DNA of 58,064 nt. Origin: JBDKUD01 sp050943315. GTDB lineage: Bacteria; Bacillota; Syntrophomonadia; Syntrophomonadales; Syntrophomonadaceae. The notes beneath the pieces are model-generated. The model was not told the origin of the DNA and searched no databases. It worked only from the letters and a program-made list of their open reading frames with translations. The stretch covers positions 1 through 58,064 of the forward strand of contig JBMNOY010000009.1 in NCBI GenBank assembly GCA_050943315.1, read 5' to 3'. Positions 43,542-52,179 of the stretch are shown in pieces (positions within the stretch are counted from its first letter, which is position 1; every line of letters starts with the position of its first letter). A program made the position numbers and the translations under genes.

Positions 43542-44297
43542 TTACTTATCTAGAATGGCACGAATATCTCTAACTAATTGCTCCGGATTAGGATTTTGAA
43601 AAATGTTCCTTCCAATGGAGACCCCGGCAGCTCCAGCCTTAATTGCATCTGCCACCATGGTTAAAAAGTCATCTGCAGAACCTTTTTTAGGACCTCCGGC
43701 AATAAGCACCGGGATCTCTACCGAGCTGCATACTTGTGCAAATCCTTCCGGTGTACCGGTGTAGTTTACCTTAACGATATCTGCCCCTAATTCTTCAGCA
43801 ATCCTAGCCGCATGGCTGACTTTTTCGGGATCATATTCACTTTCCTGTTTACCATCTCTAACATACATCATAGCCAGTAATGGTATTTCCCAGTAATCAC
43901 ATTTTTCAGCCACTTTGCCAAGGTCTTTGATCATCTCCGCCTCAAACTTTTCGCCCAGATTTACATGTACCGACACTGCTGAGGCTCCTATGCGGATAGC
44001 GTGATCAACGGAGGAAACCAGTCCCTTACGATTAGCATCTGGCGAAAGGCTGGTAGAAGCGGATAGATGTACAATCATTTCACACTGGGCCGGGTTAATC
44101 ATACCTGCTACTTGCTTTGCCAATCCCTTGTGCAAAATTATGGCATCGGCTCCACCTTTCACTACTGCCTGGACGGAAGAACGCAAATCCTTTAGTCCGG
44201 GAATAGGACCGGAACTAACCCCATGGTCCATGGGTACGATCAGTAATCGCTGAGAATGTTTACGCAGGCGCTTGAGGCGTATTTCTTTTCCTGGCAC
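43542..44297 (-). CDS. ADH synthase / GriI-like class I aldolase (DeoC/LsrF-like)
   Basis: The 251-residue TIM-barrel aldolase belongs to the family of archaeal 2-amino-3,7-dideoxy-D-threo-hept-6-ulosonate synthase (AroA-prime) and of GriI, which joins aspartate semialdehyde with a C3 phosphate on the way to 3-amino-4-hydroxybenzoate. Visible motifs are LLIVPMDHGVSSGP, ADIVKVNYTGTP with the Schiff-base lysine, and LIAGGPKKG. GTG start with AGGAGGTGGGGC. It follows its pathway partner by 21 bp. Sequence alone cannot tell ADHS from GriI; the neighbouring adenylating enzymes favour a secondary-metabolite role. Confidence 0.85.
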   Translation of the reverse strand: MPGKEIRLKRLRKHSQRLLIVPMDHGVSSGPIPGLKDLRSSVQAVVKGGADAIILHKGLAKQVAGMINPAQCEMIVHLSASTSLSPDANRKGLVSSVDHAIRIGASAVSVHVNLGEKFEAEMIKDLGKVAEKCDYWEIPLLAMMYVRDGKQESEYDPEKVSHAARIAEELGADIVKVNYTGTPEGFAQVCSSVEIPVLIAGGPKKGSADDFLTMVADAIKAGAAGVSIGRNIFQNPNPEQLVRDIRAILDK

Positions 44298-44318
44298 TTT
44301 AGCCCCACCTCCTAGAAA

Positions 44319-45425
44319 TTATTTTTCGATAATGGTTTCATTTACCGATATACCCACATGGCGTCCGGGTGTACTTATATATGCCAACAGTTCTTCCCCA
44401 GGCTGAATCTTGGTGGCATTTCGGGGAAGCCCATCACTACCCATGAGCCGGATATGCCAATCATCCTGAACTATTACATTTAGTTCCCGGCCATTAGCTT
44501 CACCTTTAATTAACAGCAAAGGCCTTACTTCAATCTTCATCCTGCCAACCGTAATTTCGCGAGTCTCTCCCCGGGTATTTACACACAAAACTTTGCTGCC
44601 CGCCTTAAGATCAGTAATGTACTCTGCGGTATCGTCAGGCATCCACACATAGGAATGTACAGCTCCGGCATTAACCCGGAAGGGGCGAAGATTCATATAA
44701 GGAAGATAGTGAGTTTCTGAACATACGAAAATGCCTCCCCCTGACGTAGAACCTATCAGCATGCCTTCCTCCTGGGACATGAGACTGGTGGTATCGATAC
44801 AAGCCCGGGCACCCATGCCAATATGACGTACTTCGTTAACCACCAGCGGATAAAGCTTTACTTGCTGACAAACTTGGTTGGATAAGTATCTGATTACCTT
44901 TTGTATCTCCGCCATTTCTGCGCCTGCCAGAAGTACTCCGTCACTGCCCTGTTCCAATACACCAAATGCTACTTCCATATCGGTAAAGCTTTCTACCTTT
45001 CTTAATATCACTACACTGCGGTTTTGCAGACGCGCTATGATAAGCTCTAAAGGAATATTAGTGGGTAAATCAAAATCCACCACAGCATAATCATATTTGG
45101 ATGCTTCCTGCCATGATTTTTCCAAAGCCGCCCGGTCCTCAACAGCCAGGAAAATACAGGTCTTGAATCCTTGTTGTTGGGCGGCTTGCAGCAGTTGTGG
45201 ATTAGACGAATAAATAATTTCTCCGGCAGGTATTTCCAGCAAATCATCCCTGTTCTCTATTTCGGTGACCAGGGTTGTTTTTTGGGGAAAATAGCCGGTC
45301 TTGCGCTGCGCCATAGTCACCAGGATCATTTCCAGAGGCGATTGGTTTACCAAGCTCCAGATATCCTGCCGTTCAAATGGTATATTTCTACCGTCAAACC
45401 AAATGGTTCGTTGTCCGTTTTGCAT
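44319..45425 (-). CDS. 3-dehydroquinate synthase II / GriH-like protein
   Basis: The 368-residue protein is of the archaeal AroB-prime type (DHQS II), unlike bacterial AroB. The opening RTIWFDGRNIP and the core GARACIDTTSLMSQEEGMLIGSTSGGGIFVCSE and RPFRVNAGAVHSYVW are distinctive. In archaea it oxidatively deaminates and cyclises the ADHS product; the relative GriH makes 3-amino-4-hydroxybenzoate. GGGGGC is upstream of the ATG. A 100-bp gap separates it from livF, so it may have its own promoter. Confidence 0.9.
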   Translation of the reverse strand: MQNGQRTIWFDGRNIPFERQDIWSLVNQSPLEMILVTMAQRKTGYFPQKTTLVTEIENRDDLLEIPAGEIIYSSNPQLLQAAQQQGFKTCIFLAVEDRAALEKSWQEASKYDYAVVDFDLPTNIPLELIIARLQNRSVVILRKVESFTDMEVAFGVLEQGSDGVLLAGAEMAEIQKVIRYLSNQVCQQVKLYPLVVNEVRHIGMGARACIDTTSLMSQEEGMLIGSTSGGGIFVCSETHYLPYMNLRPFRVNAGAVHSYVWMPDDTAEYITDLKAGSKVLCVNTRGETREITVGRMKIEVRPLLLIKGEANGRELNVIVQDDWHIRLMGSDGLPRNATKIQPGEELLAYISTPGRHVGISVNETIIEK

Positions 45426-45525
45426 ATTTGTTATTTGCCCCCTTCATTAGTACGGTGATGGGATTCTATATATTTCCATGGTATGGTATTGTTGACTTTT
45501 TGGTTCCATTGCCGGGTAACTTTAC

Positions 45526-46230
45526 TTAAAAACCAAGTATGATTTTATGGATGCTCTCCCATCCTCCCAGATTATCGGGAGCTCCCTCTAATACAATCAT
45601 GCCTTTGTTCATAACATATACATAATCAGCTATAGAAAGGGCCAGTGCCAGATTTTGTTCGACCAACAGAATAGATAGCCCCATACTGTTTAACTCTTGC
45701 AATTTTTGTACTAATTCCTTGATAATTATGGGAGCCAGTCCTTCGAATGGTTCGTCCATTAAGATCAAATCAGGATCGGAGATTAAGGCACGGCCGATAC
45801 ATAGCATTTCCTGTTCCCCACCACTAAGAATTTGGCTGGGTTGATTAGCACGAACCCTAAGGATGGGGAACCAGGAATAAATGGTATCGAGGTCAAAGCG
45901 GGAGTTCTTTTTGGGGCTCTTGCCTGATACTCCCAGCAAGAGGTTTTCTTTGACGGTCAGAGAAGGAAATATGCGCCTGCCCTGGGGGACAATACTCATG
46001 CCCATGCGGTTAATCTTATAGGGGGGTAAGCCGGCAATGTTTATTCCTTTAAAGAAAATATCGCCGCTGCGAGGAGTCTGCATGCCCATAATAGAATTAA
46101 TAGTAGTAGTTTTGCCCATCCCATTTCGCCCCAGGAGAGCAACTATAGAACCGCTGGCCACCTTTAAACTGACACCCTGCAAAATATGGCTTTCATCATA
46201 GTAGGTATGAACATTGTGTAAACTAAGCAT
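45526..46230 (-). CDS. livF: Branched-chain-type ABC transporter, ATPase LivF
   Basis: The 234-residue ATPase has Walker A LGRNGMGKTT, signature QILSGGEQEMLCIGRAL and Walker B DLILMDEPFEGLAPI, typical of LivF (short form, with GLAP after the Walker B). It overlaps livG by 8 bp and is the last transporter gene. Liv-type importers carry branched-chain amino acids but also aromatic acids and amides; context leaves the substrate open. Confidence 0.95.
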   Translation of the reverse strand: MLSLHNVHTYYDESHILQGVSLKVASGSIVALLGRNGMGKTTTINSIMGMQTPRSGDIFFKGINIAGLPPYKINRMGMSIVPQGRRIFPSLTVKENLLLGVSGKSPKKNSRFDLDTIYSWFPILRVRANQPSQILSGGEQEMLCIGRALISDPDLILMDEPFEGLAPIIIKELVQKLQELNSMGLSILLVEQNLALALSIADYVYVMNKGMIVLEGAPDNLGGWESIHKIILGF

Positions 46231-46939
46231 TTAGTTCCTCCTCTTCCTCCAACCCCAAATAAACTTCTTTTACCCGGGGGTTGGCTTTGATTTCATCAGG
46301 TTTACCATCCCCTATGATTTCGCCGTTGTGTAAAATTGTCACCCGGTCGCATACTTTAAAAATGATATCCATATCATGTTCAATGATTAAGAGGGTAATC
46401 TCACGTGATAAGGATTTTATCATCTGTGCAATTATCTCTGTCTCGGCCGGTGACATCCCTGCGGTTGGCTCATCAAGCAGGACCAAACTCGGGCTCTGAA
46501 CTATGGCTAGTAAAAACTCTATTTGCCTCTGCTCCCCGTAGGATAGCTCCCCAACCCGCGTTTTTTGTTTATCCTCAAGCCCCCAGCTAACCAGAAACCG
46601 TGATATATTCTCGGCTGACTCCTTTCCCTTGAGGGCCAGGGCAATATTGTCTTGCAGGTTTAAGCCAAAAAATAATGTGTTTTTCTGGAAGGTACGCGCC
46701 ATCCCCATACGAGCACGTTGGTAAACCAGCAAGTGTCCGACATTATTTCCAAAAATCCATACCTCACCTTTATCTGCACGGAGGTTTCCGCTTATGATAT
46801 TGAAAAGCGTCGTTTTGCCCGCACCATTAGGACCGATAATACCCCGTCTTTCACCGGCCTCAACCGTCATGGAGACATCTTTTAACACTTTAAAGCCGCT
46901 AAAGCTTTTATTTAGATTTTTGACCTCCAGAATTTTCAT
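46223..46939 (-). CDS. livG: Branched-chain-type ABC transporter, ATPase LivG
   Basis: The 238-residue ATPase has Walker A GPNGAGKTT, signature GELSYGEQRQIEFLLAI (GELSYGEQ in place of LSGGQ, normal for LivG), Walker B LVLLDEPTAGMSP and the switch region LIIEHDMDIIF. Its start overlaps the end of livM by 32 bp. Confidence 0.95.
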   Translation of the reverse strand: MKILEVKNLNKSFSGFKVLKDVSMTVEAGERRGIIGPNGAGKTTLFNIISGNLRADKGEVWIFGNNVGHLLVYQRARMGMARTFQKNTLFFGLNLQDNIALALKGKESAENISRFLVSWGLEDKQKTRVGELSYGEQRQIEFLLAIVQSPSLVLLDEPTAGMSPAETEIIAQMIKSLSREITLLIIEHDMDIIFKVCDRVTILHNGEIIGDGKPDEIKANPRVKEVYLGLEEEEELNA

Positions 46940-47891
46940 AAGATGCCATCACCTTTTTAATAAATTTCAGCAGAATACCATAGCAACCATCGCGCGCATA
47001 GAGAACACAGATAATAAATATAATCCCCATTACCAGAGGCCATTGTTCGGTATATGAACTGACTGATTGCTGCAAAAACAGGATTATAGCTGCCCCCAGA
47101 ACCGGTCCGGCCAGGGTGCCGGCACCGCCAATAATTACCATTAGAATAACCAGTCCGGACATAGTCCAATTGAGCTCCTGCGGGCTTATAAAACCATTGA
47201 AATATACAAAAAGAACCCCGGCCAGACCGGCAACCCCAGCTGCTAAGACATAGGTCAGCCATTTAATGGCTGCGGTGTTGTAACCAAGGGCTTGCATGCG
47301 TATTTCGCTTTCTCTTATACCAACCAATAGCCGGCCTCGAAAAGAATGCACCAATTTCCAGATAAGCGCGAACATAACCATAAAGATTACCAACACCAGG
47401 TAATAAAAGTATTCTTGATTCCACATGGACAAGTTCAAGCCGATATCCGGTCTGGCTATCCCCGGCAGCCCGTCATCCCCTCCGGTAAATGAGCGCCACT
47501 TCCAGGCTATTGCATAGACCATCTGGTTAAACGCCAGTGTTATTAATAAAAAATAAGCACCGCTGCTGCGGAGTACAATAATTCCCATAAATGCAGCCAC
47601 TAACATAGGTACAACCATTCCTATAACCAGCATAAGCCAAAAATTGTATTCGTTATTGGAAGAAAGGATTGCGACACAATACGCTCCAACTCCAAAAAAA
47701 GTGGCATGATTGAAAGACATGAGGTTAAGATAACCTATTAGGATATCCAGGCTTACTGCGAAAAGAGCGAAGATAAATACCTGAGTCATAAAAGTAATAC
47801 CATAGGGAGGAATTCCTAATGGCAATAGCAGCAGGGTGATAACAACCAGCGAAATCAGGAGGCTTTTTCCCGCTAATCGGATGGGAAACAT
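46908..47891 (-). CDS. livM: Branched-chain-type ABC transporter, permease LivM
   Basis: The 327-residue permease has about nine spans and the LivM pattern LNLMSFNHATFFGVGAYCVAIL, FSLLVGIRESEIRMQALGYNT-like loop (VGIRESEIRMQALGYN), and GGAGTLAGPVLGA. The ATG at 47891 shares one base with the livH stop (TGATG) and has AAGGGGGG at good distance; a TTG one codon earlier is less likely. Confidence 0.93.
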   Translation of the reverse strand: MFPIRLAGKSLLISLVVITLLLLPLGIPPYGITFMTQVFIFALFAVSLDILIGYLNLMSFNHATFFGVGAYCVAILSSNNEYNFWLMLVIGMVVPMLVAAFMGIIVLRSSGAYFLLITLAFNQMVYAIAWKWRSFTGGDDGLPGIARPDIGLNLSMWNQEYFYYLVLVIFMVMFALIWKLVHSFRGRLLVGIRESEIRMQALGYNTAAIKWLTYVLAAGVAGLAGVLFVYFNGFISPQELNWTMSGLVILMVIIGGAGTLAGPVLGAAIILFLQQSVSSYTEQWPLVMGIIFIICVLYARDGCYGILLKFIKKVMASYENSGGQKSK

Positions 47892-48757
47892 CAAGGTCCC
47901 CCCTTTCCAAACAACCCTGCCGGTTTAAACAGCAAAACGATAATCATAGTGATATAAATAGTCATAATTGAATAGTCAGGGAATATAATTTTGGCAAAGG
48001 ACTCGGTAAGACCGATTAGGATGCTGCCCCAGAATGCTCCTTTTAAGGTTCCTAACCCTCCAACAACTACTATAACCAGCGCCAATACTAATATTTCAAA
48101 GTCCAAACCCGGATAAACCCCAATAATCGGTGCTCCTATCACACCTCCAAATGCAGCCAAAAAAGCCCCCAAAGCAAATATGGCGGTAAAGTAGCTGCGA
48201 ATATTTGTCCCCAGGGCTTCTACCATTTGCTTATCGTCCACCCCGGCTCGAATTACTATGCCGGTTCGGGTTCGTTCCAGGAATAGCCATAATAACAGGG
48301 CAACACCCAGTCCAATTACTACCAAAGCCAACCGATAAAGAGGAAAAGCCCCTCCAAGAATAACCACGGATCCCTCCAGCAATCCCGGAGTCGCCAGGGA
48401 CCGGGGAGTCCCTCCCCATAGCCCCCTGGCAATATCCATGAAAATATAGGTAAAACCGAAAGACAGCAGTACTTGATTTAATTCCATTTTATAGAGCTTG
48501 CGAAAGAAACATCGTTCCAGCAACACGCCTACCATGGCCATTGCCGCGGAAGCTCCTATCACTGCCAGAAGGAAATCCCCGGTGGCCGTGGTGATAGCGT
48601 AGCCCAGATACGCACCCAACATGAAAAAGGATCCGTGGGCCATGTTTATTGTTCCCATCAGGCCGAAGATTAGGGATAACCCGGCAGCCAACAGGAATAA
48701 CAGGAGCCCGTAAGATAAGCCGTTGAGAAATTGGATGGTCAATTGCGATGTTTCCAT
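47891..48757 (-). CDS. livH: Branched-chain-type ABC transporter, permease LivH
   Basis: The 288-residue permease shows LSLIFGLMGTINMAHGSFFMLGAYLGY, TRTGIVIRAGVDDKQMVEALG and GGLGTLKGAFWGS, all typical of LivH. It has about eight spans. GGAGGAATC precedes the ATG. It lies between livK and livM. Confidence 0.94.
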   Translation of the reverse strand: METSQLTIQFLNGLSYGLLLFLLAAGLSLIFGLMGTINMAHGSFFMLGAYLGYAITTATGDFLLAVIGASAAMAMVGVLLERCFFRKLYKMELNQVLLSFGFTYIFMDIARGLWGGTPRSLATPGLLEGSVVILGGAFPLYRLALVVIGLGVALLLWLFLERTRTGIVIRAGVDDKQMVEALGTNIRSYFTAIFALGAFLAAFGGVIGAPIIGVYPGLDFEILVLALVIVVVGGLGTLKGAFWGSILIGLTESFAKIIFPDYSIMTIYITMIIVLLFKPAGLFGKGGP

Positions 48758-48775
48758 AAAGATTCCTCCTGTCCT

Positions 48776-49996
48776 CTACTTAACAGGGGTATCTAACTTT
48801 ACATAGTCCGAAACATTAGGAATAGTGTACAATACTGAATTTACCAGGACTCCGTCCACTTTCTCCACCTTACGGATATAGGTATTAAATATTACGTTCT
48901 GGCTAACCGGATCAAACCTAAACGGTCCGCGCGGAGACTGAAATTTCACACTGCGAATACTGTCCAACAACTTTTCGGTATCACTGGTGTCCCCACCGGT
49001 TTTATTTAACGCTTCTACAATAACCCGGGCGGTATCATAGCCCTGGACCGAGAACATATCAGGAGACTCGTTATATTTAGCCTTGAACTTCTTGACGAAT
49101 TCCTCATTTTCAGGTGTTTTCAAAGCAGCACTATAATGCAGTGAGGAGACAATACCCAGTGCAGAGTCCAGTTGATATATCAGTGAGGATTCATCTACCA
49201 AATCTCCGCTGCTTAAAAGAGGCATCCTATCGTTTATACGGTATTCACTATATTGTTTAACATAGCGGATAGAGTCGGTTCCCGAAAAATGTGCCCAAAC
49301 TGCGTCTGCGTCTTTTAATTGGGTTAGATAGGGTCCAAAGTCGGTAGTTCCCAGGGGCGGATAAATTTCTTGAATGACCTCACCTCCGGCGGCCTTGAAG
49401 CCATCCATAAAACCGGTTGCCTTCTCATGTCCCGCAGCATAATCGGGAGCCATTACAACTACCTTCTTGATACCCATTTGTTCATAAACGTAAGTTCCCA
49501 TGGGATATTCAAACTGGCCATTAAAAAAAGATGCCCGGAAAATATATTTACTTCTCTTTTCTCGGGTTAAATCGGTTGCTCCGGCATTAGATATAATAAA
49601 GGGGATTTTATTCCCCACTACATAATCCCTGATAGCATAAGCAACTGTACTGCTTACGACACCCGCCAGAATATCTATTTTATCTCCTTCAACCAAACGG
49701 CGTACCTTTTGCAGGCCTATCTGTCCGTTCATCTCACTGTCTTCTTTGATCAGCTCTATTTTGCGGCCACCCGCCTGCCATCCTACCTCATCAAAATACA
49801 GTTCCATTCCATTAGTAATATCATAGCCGTTACTGGCGAAAACTCCCGTATACGGGACTAAGAGGCCAATCTTTACCGGCGCCGACTCCTGGGACGTGCT
49901 GTCCGTGCTGCCACACCCGGTAACGGAAATCAGAAAAATTATGGTACACAACAGTGCAATACACTTCAAAGTCCCTCTGCGTTTAACTCCTCTCAT
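48776..49996 (-). CDS. livK: Branched-chain-type substrate-binding lipoprotein LivK-like
   Basis: The protein has about 406 residues with a lipoprotein signal (lipobox SVTGC) and a type I periplasmic-binding domain (VKIGLLVPYTGVFASNGYDITNGMELYFDEVG; VQGYDTARVIVEAL). It resembles binding proteins for aromatic acids or amides as much as those for leucine. The start is the ATG at 49996 with GGAGGGAGC upstream. A longer reading would begin inside the upstream ligase gene and lacks signal-peptide sense. Confidence 0.92.
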   Translation of the reverse strand: MRGVKRRGTLKCIALLCTIIFLISVTGCGSTDSTSQESAPVKIGLLVPYTGVFASNGYDITNGMELYFDEVGWQAGGRKIELIKEDSEMNGQIGLQKVRRLVEGDKIDILAGVVSSTVAYAIRDYVVGNKIPFIISNAGATDLTREKRSKYIFRASFFNGQFEYPMGTYVYEQMGIKKVVVMAPDYAAGHEKATGFMDGFKAAGGEVIQEIYPPLGTTDFGPYLTQLKDADAVWAHFSGTDSIRYVKQYSEYRINDRMPLLSSGDLVDESSLIYQLDSALGIVSSLHYSAALKTPENEEFVKKFKAKYNESPDMFSVQGYDTARVIVEALNKTGGDTSDTEKLLDSIRSVKFQSPRGPFRFDPVSQNVIFNTYIRKVEKVDGVLVNSVLYTIPNVSDYVKLDTPVK

Positions 49997-50021
49997 GCCT
50001 GCTCCCTCCTGTTTTTGCTGA

Positions 50022-51278
50022 CTATAACTTATTTGAGCCAACATATGCCCGGGCTTGCATTTCGGCAGCGGTATAAATGTATCGAGGCTTTCCCACCACC
50101 CCTATATCAAGTAATTCACTGCGGTCATAAAGTGTCCCCCGGGGTACCAGTTCAACCTTTAGGGAAATAGCATACTGTTTTTCGAGTTCTTGGACGAGTT
50201 CGGGAGCAATCATATCACTGTCACGCTCTTTTTCGATCACTAGTTGAATTCCGTCCTCAGCCGGACCTGCTACCCAAAACCGCCGGCACGGGAAATGGGA
50301 GACCAATTCCTCAAGGTCCCAGCGATCGAAAACCCGGCTCTTAGTAACAATTGTATCCTCACGGCGTCCACGAATTTCTAAATGAAGTTCTTCTCCGCAA
50401 GGACATGGTTCAGCCAGTATTCGAGCCCTATCTCCGGTTAAATACCTTAACATGGGGGTAGCCTCACGTTTCAAGGTAGTAATTACCAGGTTGCCGTATT
50501 CCCCGGGTTTCGCGTCAGACTGCAAATCATCATCTAAAATCTCGATATAATGTTTATCTTCGGCAACATGGCTGCGCTTATAATAGCAATGCACTCCCAC
50601 CGGTCCGCACTCAGTCATACCATAATGGTCATATACGGGAACATTCCAAATTTGTTCCAGCAGTTCCCGCCGCTTCGGGGGATGGGGCTCTCCTGCAGTT
50701 GCAATTGCTCTTAAGTGGGGGAAATCCCTTTTCGGGTCTAAACCGAGAATCTCAGCCGTTTCCGCAATCAGTAACACCTGTAAAGGTAAGCCTGCCAAAA
50801 CCGTTACCTCTAATTTTCTCATCAGTTCAATAACCCGGGTAAATGGGCTGACCGTTGTTCGGGAACTAACAGGAACAACACTCGCCTTACGTGCCTGGGC
50901 AGCCAAATGGACAAAGTGGGCGGCTGAAGAAATAGCATATGGGAATCTGATGAGGACCGTGTCCTGCTTATTAAAATTAACACCCCAGGCTGCCAGGCTC
51001 CTTGCCACATTCTGCAAATCTTTAAAGCTGAACCAACTTGATGCCGGTGTTCCTGTGGTACCGAATGTCTCATGGTACTGATATAATTTATGGCGTGGTA
51101 TACAGACTAACCCAAAAGGTGATTGGGAACGTATATCATCCTTAGTCATTAGAGGAATACTTTTAAAATCCTCAAGCGAATTAATTGGCAGCTCAGGAAT
51201 TCTCTGGCGGTAAAAGGCTGATGCCCGGCAATGATGGAGTATGGAGTTAAGGGCTTTAAGCTTTTCTTCTTCCTTCAT
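50022..51278 (-). CDS. PaaK-like adenylating enzyme (AMP-dependent ligase) 2
   Basis: The 418-residue ANL-superfamily enzyme is of the phenylacetate-CoA ligase type. The P-loop is ETFGTTGTPASSW, the acid-binding motif is DHYGMTECG, and LTGDRARI and RGRREDTIV are the hinge-side motifs. CPCGEELH is the PaaK cysteine pair. A lysine near the end (VGKPRYI) could be the catalytic one. It would activate an aromatic carboxylate as adenylate, CoA ester or amide. It lies 25 bp upstream of livK and 16 bp after the amidohydrolase. Confidence 0.88.
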   Translation of the reverse strand: MKEEEKLKALNSILHHCRASAFYRQRIPELPINSLEDFKSIPLMTKDDIRSQSPFGLVCIPRHKLYQYHETFGTTGTPASSWFSFKDLQNVARSLAAWGVNFNKQDTVLIRFPYAISSAAHFVHLAAQARKASVVPVSSRTTVSPFTRVIELMRKLEVTVLAGLPLQVLLIAETAEILGLDPKRDFPHLRAIATAGEPHPPKRRELLEQIWNVPVYDHYGMTECGPVGVHCYYKRSHVAEDKHYIEILDDDLQSDAKPGEYGNLVITTLKREATPMLRYLTGDRARILAEPCPCGEELHLEIRGRREDTIVTKSRVFDRWDLEELVSHFPCRRFWVAGPAEDGIQLVIEKERDSDMIAPELVQELEKQYAISLKVELVPRGTLYDRSELLDIGVVGKPRYIYTAAEMQARAYVGSNKL

Positions 51279-51294
51279 ACAGTCGCCTCTCTCC

Positions 51295-52053
51295 TTAAGC
51301 CAGTTTCAGCAAAGCCTTGATATTATCTCCCAGGATTTTGTCTTGCGCTGAGCCGGGCAAGTTAAGCAGCAATATTTTTTGCAGCTCTACCATGGGGTGA
51401 GAAAGGGGATATTCCGACCCAAAAATAATCTTTTCGGGTCCAGCTCTGTGAACCGCTTCTTTAATGTGCAAAAAGCTTCCCTGGGAAGTTTCCAGGAAAA
51501 AATTATCCAGATCTATAGCCGCTTGCAGGGCTTCCTGGTCGGCTGGCCCAAAACCCATGTGTCCAATAATAAAATTGGTCTGGGGAAACTGCCGGGCCAG
51601 CTGAATATAGCGGGCAGTGGAAGCACCGGGGCTATATACAACATGGGTATACACGGGAAAACCGTGCTCTCCGCAGCAAGCAGCCAGTGCCGCTACAGTT
51701 CGACTGGCAAAGGAAAATTGGTGTGAAAGCGGAGAAAGTTTGAGTCCACGAAAACCTTGTTTAAAATAATCTGCCAGAGTCTCAGCACTATCACTGCGGT
51801 GGGGATCAACACAGGCTAAACCATGCAGGGTATTAGTATGCTTATTAAATGATTCACTTATTATATTATTGTTGGGTACCGGGTCCTGTGGTTTGGCTTT
51901 GCCGGTTATATAATCTGTCATTTTTCTCACATCTAACATACCACCAGGAACGATAACCCCCTGATCAATAGAACTCAGCCGCATCTGCTCCAGGTATTTG
52001 TCTGCATTCCCGTAGTCAGTGGCAGAAATATGCACATGGGCATCTATTATCAC
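51295..52053 (-). CDS. TIM-barrel amidohydrolase (amidohydrolase 2 family), GTG start
   Basis: The 252-residue metal-dependent hydrolase has the N-terminal metal motif DAHVH, a lysine in RGLKLSP, single histidines in YTHVV and IGHMG, and FGSEYPLS. In most relatives the last motif is GSD-x-P, so the aspartate metal/proton ligand is glutamate here. Relatives include decarboxylases, hydrolases and the cyclase NatAM that closes benzoxazole rings. GAGGAGG precedes the GTG. It sits between two adenylating enzymes in the same operon, which favours work on an activated aromatic acid. Confidence 0.85.
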   Translation of the reverse strand: MIIDAHVHISATDYGNADKYLEQMRLSSIDQGVIVPGGMLDVRKMTDYITGKAKPQDPVPNNNIISESFNKHTNTLHGLACVDPHRSDSAETLADYFKQGFRGLKLSPLSHQFSFASRTVAALAACCGEHGFPVYTHVVYSPGASTARYIQLARQFPQTNFIIGHMGFGPADQEALQAAIDLDNFFLETSQGSFLHIKEAVHRAGPEKIIFGSEYPLSHPMVELQKILLLNLPGSAQDKILGDNIKALLKLA

Positions 52054-52179
52054 TATAATTCCTCCTCAACTTGGTAAGAAAATTCAACACCGGCCGGTTT
52101 GTGAAGTACACCAAATTATGAGCATTAGTCAGTAAATGCCGGCTAATAATGTCGTTTTATAAAGAGGATAAGTCCCCTC

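Noticed and set aside
43542..45425. Simple call of archaeal-type shikimate genes
   Set aside because: Possible, but the adjacent adenylating enzymes and amidohydrolase make an AHBA-type pathway at least as likely, so the call is left open.
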